Source of the DNA: Xanthoparmelia taractica
Lineage: Eukaryota; Ascomycota; Lecanoromycetes; Lecanorales; Parmeliaceae
Assembly: GCA_033085395.1 (NCBI GenBank)
Contig: JANQBS010000603.1
Span: 1-11,773 of the forward strand
Reading direction: 5' to 3'
DNA length: 11,773 nucleotides
In this document: positions 1-8,542 of the stretch, in pieces
Layout of the letters: every line of letters begins with the position of its first letter
Numbering within the stretch: the stretch's first letter is position 1
Notes under the pieces: model-generated
Database searches by the model: none
What the model saw: the letters and a program-made list of their open reading frames with translations, nothing else
What the model was told of the DNA's origin: nothing
Program-made: the position numbers and the translations under genes

Positions 1-253
1 TCGCCCTAACTTATATATTAATCTAAAATTTTCTTATCTTATTCGCCACCTAATATAAGAAATAATCTATATTATAAAATATTTCTACATATATTAGAAA
101 TTTCTTAGATTATTTCATAATACTAGTAATTTCTTATCTTATATCTTTATAAGTAATCTAATATAATCCCTCTATAATATTCTTTCATAATATAGTATAA
201 TACGATATAATATGGGATATCCTATTAAATATACCAGATCTTTCCGACTCGTA
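1..253 (+). mobile_element. Right-terminal fragment of the hAT-like element (copy 1)
   Basis: This stretch aligns without gaps to 4437-4689, the right end of the complete element in this window, at a constant offset of 4436 bases. It ends in the same terminal motif, CCAGATCTTTCCGACTCGTA. The differences I checked are nearly all C/T or G/A changes, as RIP predicts. It begins exactly at the window edge, so the rest of this copy probably lies outside to the left. No open frame is visible. Confidence 0.85.
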
Positions 254-436
254 ATTATAAAATATCTCTACATATATTAGAAATTTCTTAGATTATTTTA
301 TAATATTATTAATTTCCTATCTTATATCTTTATAAGTAATCTAATATAATCCTCTTATAATACCCTCCCATGATATAATATAATACGATATGGTATGGAA
401 TATTTTATTAAATATACCAGACCTTTCCGGTTCGTA
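71..436 (+). repeat. 183-bp tandem duplication of the element's right end
   Basis: Bases 71-253 repeat at 254-436 with a period of exactly 183 bp. Both units start in the same internal motif (ATTATAAAATAT) and both end in the terminal motif ...TCGTA at 253 and 436. The second unit is slightly less RIP-altered, for example CCCATGATATAATA around 367 where the first unit has TTCATAATATAGTA. The result is two element ends in a row in the same orientation. Confidence 0.85.
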
Positions 437-1742
437 AAGACTCTCTCGTTATTTTTTTTCTTTAGCTATTAGTTTATCTAGTAATTTTATTTATAAAACT
501 ACGTATTTATAACTCTTAATTATCGTATTAGTATCTAGCTACTACGTAGTTTTATAAAAAGAGATCTTATTATCTTATAAAAAACTCTTCTTTATAGAAT
601 TATTATTAAAATAATTATTATAATATATTATTAAATAATTACGCTTAATAAACTAATATCTCTCTAAGTTTCGAGATATCGAATAAGTATATATAGTATT
701 ATATATAATAATTTCTAATTAGATAGTCTAAAAGTTTTAAAAAATAATACGCGTAATATAGATATTAATTTATCTTATTATATTTATTAAAGTTCTTTAT
801 TAAATACTTTTTTTAGTAAATTATTTCTATTATTTTTAATTTTTAATACGCTTTTTATTATTATATATAATAGTTTTTTATCTATTAAATTACTTAATTA
901 TAGCGCGTAAAGATATTTTAATAAGATAATTAATACTTTAAAAAGTAAAAACTCTTTATAAAATCTTAAAATCTAAAGCTAATATCTTATAATAGTCTAT
1001 ACGTAAATCAATTAAGATATTTATATTAACTATAAATACTTAATCTTTTAATACTAATAACTTAATATAAAATTTATATAATAGAGAAAAGTTAATATCT
1101 AATCTAAATCTCTCTAATTTTAATATATAAGTTCGAAAGAAGCGTTACTATTACGAATTAGTATCTACTCTTCGTATACTAAGTTAATATAGATTAATAT
1201 TAGAATATGAATTTAAATAGTAAGTGTTTCGTATAAAGCGAAATATTCCCGTATCTTTTTAAGTCTATAATCTAGTAATAGCAAGTCTAATAATTAATAT
1301 TACTTCGAAGAAGAGTTTCTAGAGAAATTCGTAGTATTTAAATAATAAAAGTAATTAATATTTACTATATATCTATTCGTTCGTAATAGTCGCTTTAAAT
1401 CTAATAGTAAATTATTCTAATAATTATTCTAGTAATTATATATAAATAATAGCGTAATTTAATTATTATTTTATAATAGATTTATCGCTATTAGCAGACG
1501 ACTAAACGCTTAATTATAGATTTCTTATTTTAAAAACTCGTTTAAGAGATTAAAATTTTGAAATTTAATATTAAAAGCTTTTTAAAAAGCGTTGAAATTA
1601 TTTTTTATATATATTATAGAGAGTAAATTTATTACTTTTTTCTCTTATAATAATTCTAATATTATTTTTAAATAAATATAAATTTTTAAGCTATTTACGC
1701 TAAGCGCGTAATTCTTTAATAAAAGAATATATAGCTATATAT
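437..1742. other. RIP-degraded AT-rich DNA without identifiable gene
   Basis: About 1.3 kb between the duplicated element end and the 5' LTR. CA and TG are nearly absent and stops are dense in all frames. The minus strand around 1100-1500 has a faint coding feel, with runs of CG-containing codons, but I cannot assign it to a family. It holds a 16-bp inverted repeat (490-558) and a 14-bp palindrome (1577-1590). It is most likely an old RIP-treated repeat into which the LTR element inserted. Confidence 0.6.
490..558. repeat. 16-bp perfect inverted repeat
   Basis: TTTATAAAACTACGTA at 490-505 is the exact reverse complement of TACGTAGTTTTATAAA at 543-558, separated by 37 bases. It could fold as a hairpin or be the remnant of element ends. 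It stands out because it has survived in heavily mutated DNA. Confidence 0.8.
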
Positions 1743-1970
1743 TTTTAGAAATGAAATCTTGGGCCCTAAGCGAGGGGACTCGAAATCGCTTAATATACGT
1801 ACGCTTGGCGAATCCTTGGCGAATAAGCTTAAATAAGCGATCTCTTCAAGTTTTCTTTTCTTTTTTTTAAAGAACTAGTCTTATTATTAGATTTATATAA
1901 GAAATATATATCTTTCTAATTTTATATTACTATATAACTCTAAGACTCTAATCTAGAGTTAAGTCTAATA
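1743..1970 (+). repeat. 5' LTR
   Basis: 228 bp, aligned end to end with 6769-6996. The original ends are inferred as TGTTAGA...TCTAACA, an inverted pair typical of LTRs. Here they read TTTTAGA and TCTAATA, so the closing CA has become TA. The core GGCCCTAAGCGAG (around 1763) and the block ATACGTACGCTT (around 1795) are shared with the other LTR. Confidence 0.85.
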
Positions 1971-2099
1971 ATTCTAAGTCTTCTAATTCTTTTTAGAAAT
2001 AGCGATCTAGAATTAGTATAGTAATTACAATAAGAGCGTAGACGTCGCGATCTCAAAATAAATCCTCGTTATCGTATATAATATCGAATTAGAATATTA

Positions 2100-3337
2100 C
2101 TACGATTTAATCTAAAGAATTAGATTATATCTCGAATCTTAATAAAGAGACTTTTATCGAAATTATAGATAATAATTCTAGTGAAGAATCGAGCGATAGT
2201 AATAATAACGGAAATAATATTAACGATAATTAGGAAAGTATATCTAGCGAAGAGTAAGATATTAATAAGTAGAGTATATTTACTCTAAACGAACGAATCG
2301 CGCGCGTTACTTATAAGCGAGATTAGCTAATATAGTAGCGTCGGCTCGAATTTCTTAAAGTAGAAATTAGTATACTTAAACGAGATTAAACGTCTATAGA
2401 CCGTAGTCGCAACGACGAAAGTAATATATTTAAGTTATCTATAATTTAAGATATAAAACGAATCGCTAATATCGATTTTAAACTTAATAATATTATCTCG
2501 CGATCTCGCAAATTAATTAGATTAGAAAAGTTATTAATCTATTATAATAAGTCGATTAGAGAATATCGTAACTTTATACGAGAGATAAATAAGATATTTC
2601 ATTTTATATCGGAAAATTTCTCTATCGAAAATAAAATTCTTTAAATATATTAATTTTTTAATAATAATTAAAAAGAGCTTTAAGTTAATAAGAAAGATAA
2701 GTATTTAGATTATTATTATACTTAATAGAAGTTTATTAATTTCTTATTAAATCAAATTAAAAACTCGATAAACTACGATCTTAACGTCGTTTAATAATAT
2801 ATTAATATCTAATAGAGATAAAATTAAATAATACGTTAATTTAATAACTATCTTCGATCTTTAAAGAATTAAATAGATCTCTATATCGAGAATTAATAAG
2901 TATATTACTTATTTATAAAGCTTCGTCTAAAGCTTTATTATAAATTAATTAATATTTAGATAATATTAATTAAGCGAGACGAGTTATTAACGCTTACGAT
3001 ACGTTTAGAAAATAATACGAGAAAATAAAATTCTTCTTCTAAAGAATATAAAGTTAAAAGTGCTTTTATCTCTTCAGAAAATTAGAATCGAGAAAATTAG
3101 AATTTTTAATATAAAAATAATAATAAAACGTAGTCGTTCTAAAGATAGAACGAATTTTATTCGAATAATAAACGCTTTAAAGACGAAAAGTCTAAAGATA
3201 ATAAGTCGAAGAATCTTAATAAGATTTAATATTATAATTATAAGAAGTATAGCTATTATATTAATACTTATATTAAATCGAAGAAATAAAAGATAAGTAA
3301 TCTTAATAAGATTCTAGTCGAATTTATTAATAAATAT
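2100..3337 (+). pseudogene. Degenerate retrotransposon gag (capsid plus nucleocapsid)
   Basis: Reading frame +2 gives a gag-like protein broken by many RIP-type stops. Around 2490-2640 it reads as the start of a gypsy capsid region, with IREYRNFIREINKIF near 2545-2595. Around 2715-2990 a capsid-like block continues with KFINFLLNQIKN and IKLRLKLYYK. It ends near 2975-3005 with DELLTLTIRLENNTR, a good match to the end of the fungal gypsy capsid domain. A zinc-knuckle relic follows at 3230-3271. The function of an intact copy would be to package element RNA in virus-like particles. The frame is cut just after the knuckle by the hAT-like insertion. The family match is from memory of gypsy gag proteins. 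Confidence 0.75.
3230..3271 (+). pseudogene. Ruined CCHC zinc knuckle of gag
   Basis: In the gag frame the codons read Y-Y-N-Y-K-K-Y-S-Y-Y-I-N-T-Y. Spacing is exactly CX2CX4HX4C if the Tyr codons at positions 1, 4, 9 and 14 were Cys, Cys, His and Cys. TGT-to-TAT and CAT-to-TAT are both RIP changes. All four metal-binding residues appear lost, so this nucleocapsid could not bind zinc. Confidence 0.8.
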
Positions 3338-3352
3338 TACGGGTCGGAAAGA

Positions 3353-3484
3353 TCTGGGATGGTCTGGGATATGAGGTGTCGATATTATATCATGGTATGA
3401 TATGATATTGAGACTATATCATTTGATTTTTATGGGATGGTCTGAGAGACGTGCTGGTATCATGGAATAATCTGGGAAATTTCT
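3353..3484. repeat. Subterminal TCTGGGA-type repeats
   Basis: Close to the left end the motif (G)TCTGGGA occurs at about 3353, 3363 and 3468, with variants GTCTGAGA (about 3440) and TTCTGG (about 3480). Short repeated subterminal motifs are where hAT transposases usually bind, so this may be the binding zone. That role is inferred. An inverted ATATCAT/ATGATAT pair lies at 3387-3403. Confidence 0.55.
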
Positions 3485-3554
3485 GGTATATGCAGGGGTA
3501 TGGGAAATATACTATATATAGAAGAAGTTACTCTATATAGAATTATGCGAACGC

Positions 3555-3685
3555 ATTCTAGCCATTATTCTAGTCATCACTCCACTTCACCATTACGTTA
3601 TTAAGTATTCTAGCTATTATTCTAGTCATCACTCCACTTCACCATCACGTTATTAAGTATTCTAGTTATTATTCTAGTCATGACT
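3555..3685. repeat. 52-bp tandem repeat, about 2.5 units
   Basis: Units begin with ATTCTAG at 3555, 3607 and 3659, a period of exactly 52 bp. The first two differ at only two positions (C/T changes) and the third is cut off after the ATTCTAGTCATGACT part. Each unit contains the half-repeat ATTCTAG(C/T)(C/T)AT twice. CACTCCACTTCACCAT survives in both full units, so RIP barely touched this part. Confidence 0.9.
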
Positions 3686-4436
3686 TAAATTTCTAATCTT
3701 AATTAAGTATCTTTCACTTATCTTAAGAGTCTATTAATTCTTAATTAATGAAAAAGCTTAGAGTCTTAGATCTTATTAATAACACGTGTGACTAGAGATA
3801 TCTTAGTTATATCTAATAAAGCTATAGCTTATAAGCGATATTTTTTATAAATTAAGCGACTATATAATAATTAAAAAAGCTATTCGTCTTTAATCTTTTA
3901 AGTCTTAATAATAATTTCTTATATAAAATATTAATAAAATAGCTACGAATAAAATATATTAAACTTAGAGAGAGATCTTAATATATTACTTGAAGTTAAA
4001 TAAATTAATTAAAAAATTCGAAATTATTAGATAGAGAAGATTTCTAATATTAATTATATTAGTAATAATAATAAAGTACTCTTTAAATTAATCTAAGTAA
4101 GAAATTAATTCTTTTTTATTAAAATTCTATTTATTAATTATTCTTTAGTTAAGAGAAGAGAAGCGAACGTAAAGTAATAAAGAATTAATCTCTATAGATT
4201 AAAGATCTACGAAAAAAGTAAAAGAGATAATCTAAAATCGTTTTATAAGTAATTAGAGAAGAGATCGACTTAGCGATCTTACGTAGATTGTAATTTAAGA
4301 AAATAATATATTGTAATTATTATTCTAGTTATTACTTATTAGAATAGCTATATTTACTTAGCGAGATTAAATTAGAAGAGAGTTTATCTTAATATTACTT
4401 ATTAAGTATCGAAGTCAATAATTGCTTAAGCTAATT

Positions 4437-4689
4437 TCGCCCTAACTTATATATTAACCTGAGATTTTCTTATCTTATTCGTTATCTAATATAGAAAATA
4501 ATCTATATTATAAGATATTTCTATATATATTAGAAATTTCTTAGATTATTTCATAATACTAATAATTTCTTATCTTATATCTTTATAAGTGATCTAATAT
4601 AATCCCCTTATAATATTCTTTCATGATATAATATAATACGATATAATATGGAATATCCCATTAAATATACTAGACCTTTCCGGCCCGTA
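4437..4689 (+). repeat. Right end of the hAT-like element, shared with 1-253
   Basis: The terminal 253 bp match the fragment at the left edge of the window without gaps. This shows the element is a multi-copy family and so a natural RIP target. It contains TTATAATATTCTTTCATGATATAA-like AT-rich DNA and ends with CCTTTCCGGCCCGTA. Confidence 0.9.
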
Positions 4690-4697
4690 ATAAATAT

Positions 4698-5935
4698 AAG
4701 CTATACGCGATAAAATTATCGGGAAAAGATAAATTCTTATCGAAGACTTCGTGGCGACGAGAATAAAAATAGAAATAGTATCGATCTTATTATTAATTTA
4801 TAAGAATAAGATACTTTTAAAGAATTAAGACGAGTCGCTAGTTTTTAATAACTTTTATTTCGATATCGATATCGAGGTAAATATACTTAAGTAGCGCTTT
4901 ATACTTAAGTATAATCTAATTAGAATTAATAATTCTCTATTAAAATTAATTTAAATAAACGATAAATTAATATATTACTACGATATTTATCTAGTAACGT
5001 ATCGATTACGAGATAATTAAGATCGTATTAAATATTACGAATATATATTTTATACTATTAACAAAGAGAGATTATTAATAGTATTCGATTTTTTTACTTT
5101 AATTAATAAGAATATTAGAATAGATATAATCGATTAGATATAGCGTTTCGAAGTCGAAAAGTAATTACTTAAGATTCTAAAATCTTAATAATTTACTAAT
5201 ACTTTAAACGATTATAAGACTCTTTATATTTTAATTATAACAAATATTTTATTATAAGATAGACACACTCGCGACGTAGCGAAAATATAGAATATTTTTC
5301 AATAGATGGCGCGAATATTATCTAAAAGCTTTTCGATAAATTAAAAGAATACGAAGATATATTTTCATCGAAAGAGATAGAACGACTTTCGTCGTATAAG
5401 AGTTATAATTATATTATTAAAACGATAGCGAAGTCTTCGTTTAACCCGCTTTATAATTTATTTAACGTCGAGCTTATAATATTAAGAATTTATTTCGATA
5501 AAGCTCTAATAAAGAATTAGATTAGATATTCTATAAGTTCGATAGAAGTTCTTATCTTATTTATTCTAAAAAAGAATAAAGAATTACGCTTATATATCGA
5601 CTATCGTAGACTAAATAAGATAATCGTTAAAAATCGTTATTCGTTATCCTTGATTAGCGAGACGCTTAATCGTCTAAACGACGCTAAGCGATACACGAAA
5701 TTCGATTTAAAGAATATTTATTATCGTATACGAATTCGTAAGAATAACGAGTGGAAAACGATATTTCGTACTCGATATAATTATTTCGAGTATATTATAA
5801 TATTATTCGAACTAATAAATATCTTAATAATTTTTTAAGCTTATATTAATAAGACTTTAACGAGATTAATATATCGTTTTTACGTGATATATTTAAATAA
5901 TATTCTTCTTAGTATTTCCTAGATTAAGATTATTA
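4698..5935 (+). pseudogene. Degenerate pol: protease region and reverse transcriptase
   Basis: Frame +1 is clear from 5341 (LKEYEDIFSS), through LYNLFNVEL (about 5453), LYIDYRRLNK (5590), a stop-free block 5650-5835 with TKFDLKNIYYRIRIR and EWKTIFRTRYNYFEY, to YLNN at 5890-5901. This is the usual order of gypsy RT blocks. The polymerase motif YLDD has become YLNN by GAT-to-AAT, so both catalytic Asp residues of that block are lost. Stops such as TAA at 5836 replace expected Gln codons. The part before 5341 should hold protease but is too eroded to call. The RT frame differs from the gag frame once the insertion is subtracted, which may be a programmed shift or an indel. Confidence 0.85.
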
Positions 5936-6158
5936 ATTATTAATGTTTCGAAACGGCGACGAAGTCTAAATACGTAATTTATTTTTATAATAATTTTATA
6001 TCGCTTGAGAATTTAAAATAGAGATCGTTTAATAAGTGCTAGTTATACGAAGTCTATATATTAATCTATCGCGACGCAATCGAAGCGTGACTTAGTATAG
6101 ATTATATATTTTATTGGTATACTACCTTTAGAATCGAACACCGCCTTATATTCTTTTG

Positions 6159-6200
6159 ATTCGTGCTTATAAGCACGTCGCACATAACGCGAGCACGAAT
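6159..6200. repeat. 16-bp palindrome with extended inverted repeat
   Basis: CGTGCTTATAAGCACG (6162-6177) is a perfect palindrome. In addition ATTCGTGCT at 6159-6167 pairs with AGCACGAAT at 6192-6200, so two alternative hairpins share the same left arm. Function unknown. Confidence 0.8.
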
Positions 6201-6276
6201 TCTCGATAAGGTCTATTAATAAGTCTACGGATCTTGCTATAATAGAATATTAAGCGAGCTAATAACGTATTAATAA

Positions 6277-6453
6277 TATTTTTATATTATCTATAATCTT
6301 AAAAAACCTATAAGAGCTAATATATTAAAAGATATCTTAAATATATTTAAGGCTCGCGAGATATATATAAAGTATATACTTTATTTCTATAAGTTAGGTG
6401 CTATATATATAATAAGATATATATTAAGAAAAGAAAATTTTCTTGAAAATTAA
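6277..6453 (+). pseudogene. 58-codon coding-like stretch of unknown family
   Basis: One frame is open from 6277 to the stop at 6451-6453. It reads as plausible protein: NLKKPIRANILKDILNIF, then KAREIYIKYILYFYKLGA. Two TAA codons just upstream (6271-6276) could be RIP-altered CAA. There is no ATG. In such AT-rich DNA a stop-free run of this length is mildly unusual. I do not recognise it; it could be part of the LTR element's lost second half or a foreign piece. Confidence 0.3.
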
Positions 6454-6752
6454 TATTCTTTTATTAATAACTTTATTATTAATACACGCGAATCGTACGC
6501 GCCGCGTATATTAAACACGACGATAACACTTATTCTACGCATTATTGAAATCACCTGGCAAGTATAATAGATATTTTTAATATCGAGTGTTTTATTATCT
6601 TACTTTTTATTTATATTTATAATTTGCTTTATATATAAAGCGTTATTAAGAGAAACTCTTTTTCTTTTTTTTTTACTGAATTTAAAAGATTTTAATAAGT
6701 CTTTTAAGAGTATTAATTCTTTTTACTATATTAAATTCGAGAACGAATTCTT

Positions 6753-6764
6753 AAGAAAAGAAAA
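6753..6764 (+). other. Candidate polypurine tract before the 3' LTR
   Basis: AAGAAAAGAAAA lies four bases before the inferred 3' LTR start at 6769. Reverse transcription of LTR elements primes plus-strand synthesis from such a tract. RIP does not affect purine runs without CA/TG, so it may be intact. Confidence 0.5.
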
Positions 6765-6768
6765 TAAT

Positions 6769-6996
6769 TATTAGAAATAAGATCTTAGGCCCTAAGCGAG
6801 AGGACTCGGAATCGCTTGATATACGTACGCTTAGCGAACCCTTGGCGGATAAGCTTAAATAAGCGATCTCTCTAAGTTTTCTTTTCTTCTTTCTAAAGAA
6901 TTAGTCTTATTATTAGATCTATATGAGAAATATATATCTTTCTAATTTCACACTACTACATAACTCTAAGACTCTAATCTAGAATTAAGTCTAACA
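6769..6996 (+). repeat. 3' LTR
   Basis: 228 bp, same length as the 5' LTR. It starts TATTAGA and ends TCTAACA, so here the closing CA is preserved while the opening TG became TA. Differences from the 5' LTR are mainly C/T and G/A, for example GGGCCC versus AGGCCC and GAAATCGCTTAA versus GGAATCGCTTGA. They therefore measure RIP rather than insertion age. Confidence 0.85.
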
Positions 6997-8340
6997 TATA
7001 TAAAATTAATAGAGTTATTTAGTTCTAATATTATAGAATTATCTTTTACGAGCGAATAAATTTAGCTAGATATAATAATTATTTTAGCTATTATTTTAAT
7101 TATATTATATTTTTATATAAATCTATTAATCTTATCTTATTTGCTATAAAGATATAGAATATTTTATAAATAATTTATCTCGTAGAATATACTATCTAAT
7201 TAGTTATTTTATAGAATATACTATTAAAATATTAAACTATTCTACGAATAGAAAATATCTAAAAGTTATATTCTATATAATAGAGTTTTCGTTTAATTAA
7301 TTCGTATTCGCGTTGAATTTCTAGCATTAACGTATTAAAATTAATATTATCGCATTATTACTTAATGTAATAATATGAAACTAAAGTCTTTAGGCTATTA
7401 GATACTTCTTATTCTTATTACTAACTCCGATTTTCGAAATTTATATTTATTATTATTACATATTGAGATTTGTATTTAAAATTTCGATACAACGTAAGTT
7501 ATTTTCAAAATAAATTACTCAATAAATATAATACTAAAGACTATTAAATTTATATATTAACTAGTTATATATATCGAGCTTTATATATTAAAACTTAAAG
7601 ACTAATAAATATATGTAAGTTTAATAAATTAGAATTTCATAGCTTACGCGTTTAAAAACGGGGATTTTCGCGTTTTTTTGCGAGGAAATCACGAATTTTC
7701 CGATACCGCTTCGTAAATCTTAATATCTTTTAACAAATACACAATATAAATAAAATTCAAAAAGTGCAAATATTTTTTAAGATATCAAGTTATTTTCTAT
7801 ATAATTTTTATAATTAAATATCTTGTTGTAATTTCGTGATATATTTATTAAGAAAGTGCAATTTTAGTAAGCGTGGCGGGGAAATCTCGTGTGCGAATTA
7901 ATTAAACGAAAACTCTGTTGTATCGTATTATAAAGTAGTAGAGAACTTAATATTTTATATTATTCTATATAGTAATCGAAAAGATATGAAATATACTAGT
8001 ATATATATCTATCGAGATAGTATAAGTTCGATATCTAAAATGAAATCGAGGGGATTAAATACTATACTATTAAAATAATATAAGATTTTTAATAAATTTC
8101 ATACGTATTAAATAGTAACTTAAGTCTATTCGAATTAGCGTATATCTTTTTTAAACTAGCGCGTATCTAATAGAGCTAGTCTATTACTCGAATAGATCTA
8201 GCGTATTACATAAGTAGATATTATTTTATTTAATATTAAGATAGTATTTGAAAGTCGTATTCTATTTTATTTTATATCTTTTCGATTACTAATAAAATTA
8301 GAAGAATAAATAGAATTAGAAGACGAAAATATGAAATATA
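6997..8340. other. RIP-affected AT-rich DNA without identifiable gene
   Basis: No coding region can be supported. RIP seems milder here than in 437-1742: between about 7640 and 7910 CA/TG pairs persist. A short ordered set of direct repeats lies at 7680-7889. From about 8340 composition shifts towards normal DNA. A minus-strand 80-codon open frame (8514-8272) crosses this border and has no family resemblance, so it is not annotated as a gene. Confidence 0.6.
7680..7889. repeat. Two pairs of direct repeats in nested order
   Basis: GCGAGGAAATCACG (7680-7693) recurs as GCGGGGAAATCTCG (7876-7889), 12 of 14 bases the same. Between them AAAGTGCAA occurs at 7761-7769 and again at 7853-7861. The order is A, B, B', A', all in direct orientation. 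AAGATAT and ATATCTT also form an inverted pair inside. The role is unknown; it could be the remains of subterminal repeats of a DNA transposon. Confidence 0.5.
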
Positions 8341-8542
8341 ATTATATTCGCTAAGTTCGATATATTGCCCGATCGGGCTAGCGTCTAATTTATAGGGCTG
8401 ATCCCGCTTTGAAAAATCCTTTTGAAAAAAATTGCTAAACCTCCCTAGTAGGGATTTGCAAGCTGGAAAAGCTACACAATCGATCATCACCTTATTATCA
8501 GTGCCGCACCTCACGAGAACATACTAAAAAATCTGATAAGGT

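Larger units (their letters stand above)
3338..4689 (+). mobile_element. Non-autonomous hAT-like DNA element nested in the LTR element
   Basis: The left end is TACGGGTCGGAAAGATCTGG and the right end, reverse complemented, is TACGGGCCGGAAAGGTCTAG. That is a 20-bp terminal inverted repeat with three mismatches, all transitions. A perfect 8-bp target duplication, ATAAATAT, lies at 3330-3337 and 4690-4697. An 8-bp duplication is characteristic of hAT transposons, though some other superfamilies share it. The 1352-bp body has no open frame or recognisable transposase. The left 350 bp keep many CA/TG pairs and repeated TCTGGGA motifs, while the right part is RIP-altered. The insertion splits gag from pol. 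Confidence 0.85.
5936..6560. other. Tail of the LTR element with unusually little RIP
   Basis: After the RT the expected continuation (RT end, RNase H, integrase) is not readable. From about 5945 CA and TG pairs return, for example GCGACGCAATCGAAGCGTGAC (about 6069), ATTGGTATACTACC (6114) and GTCGCACATAACGCG. It holds palindromes GTTTCGAAAC (5945-5954) and CGTGCTTATAAGCACG (6162-6177). It may be an inserted or captured sequence, or a unique stretch that RIP did not see. Confidence 0.5.
1743..6996 (+). mobile_element. RIP-inactivated Ty3/gypsy-type LTR retrotransposon
   Basis: The element is bounded by two 228-bp LTRs and by a TATAT 5-bp target duplication at 1738-1742 and 6997-7001. The duplication is low in complexity, so it counts as supportive rather than decisive. 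In order it carries gag relics (about 2100-3337), a hAT-like insertion (3338-4689), pol relics with reverse transcriptase (about 4698-5935), and a short unexplained tail. Without the insertion it is about 3.9 kb, short for a complete gypsy element. RNase H and integrase are not recognisable between the RT at about 5900 and the 3' LTR at 6769. All coding parts have stops of the kind made by CAA/CAG-to-TAA/TAG and TGG-to-TAG changes. The element cannot code for a working protein. Confidence 0.9.

Noticed and set aside
1971..1990. tRNA primer-binding site after the 5' LTR
   Set aside because: The sequence following the LTR shows no clear match to a tRNA 3' end, and RIP could have altered it, so I do not call it.
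3060..3296. 78-codon open frame on the + strand
   Set aside because: It is a shadow of the gag relic in another frame; the gag and zinc-knuckle text lies in frame +2 and the basic, Ile/Arg-rich product has no family look.
3541..3690. Possible CRISPR-like array because of regular repeats
   Set aside because: Units are contiguous tandem repeats without spacers, and the DNA is fungal in character.
8367..8378. GCCCGATCGGGC palindrome as an operator or terminator
   Set aside because: A single 12-bp palindrome in fungal intergenic DNA, with no neighbouring gene arrangement to give it a role.
8272..8514. 80-codon open frame on the - strand
   Set aside because: It spans the composition border and its Leu/Ile-rich end comes only from AT-rich DNA. 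No domain or start context supports a gene.
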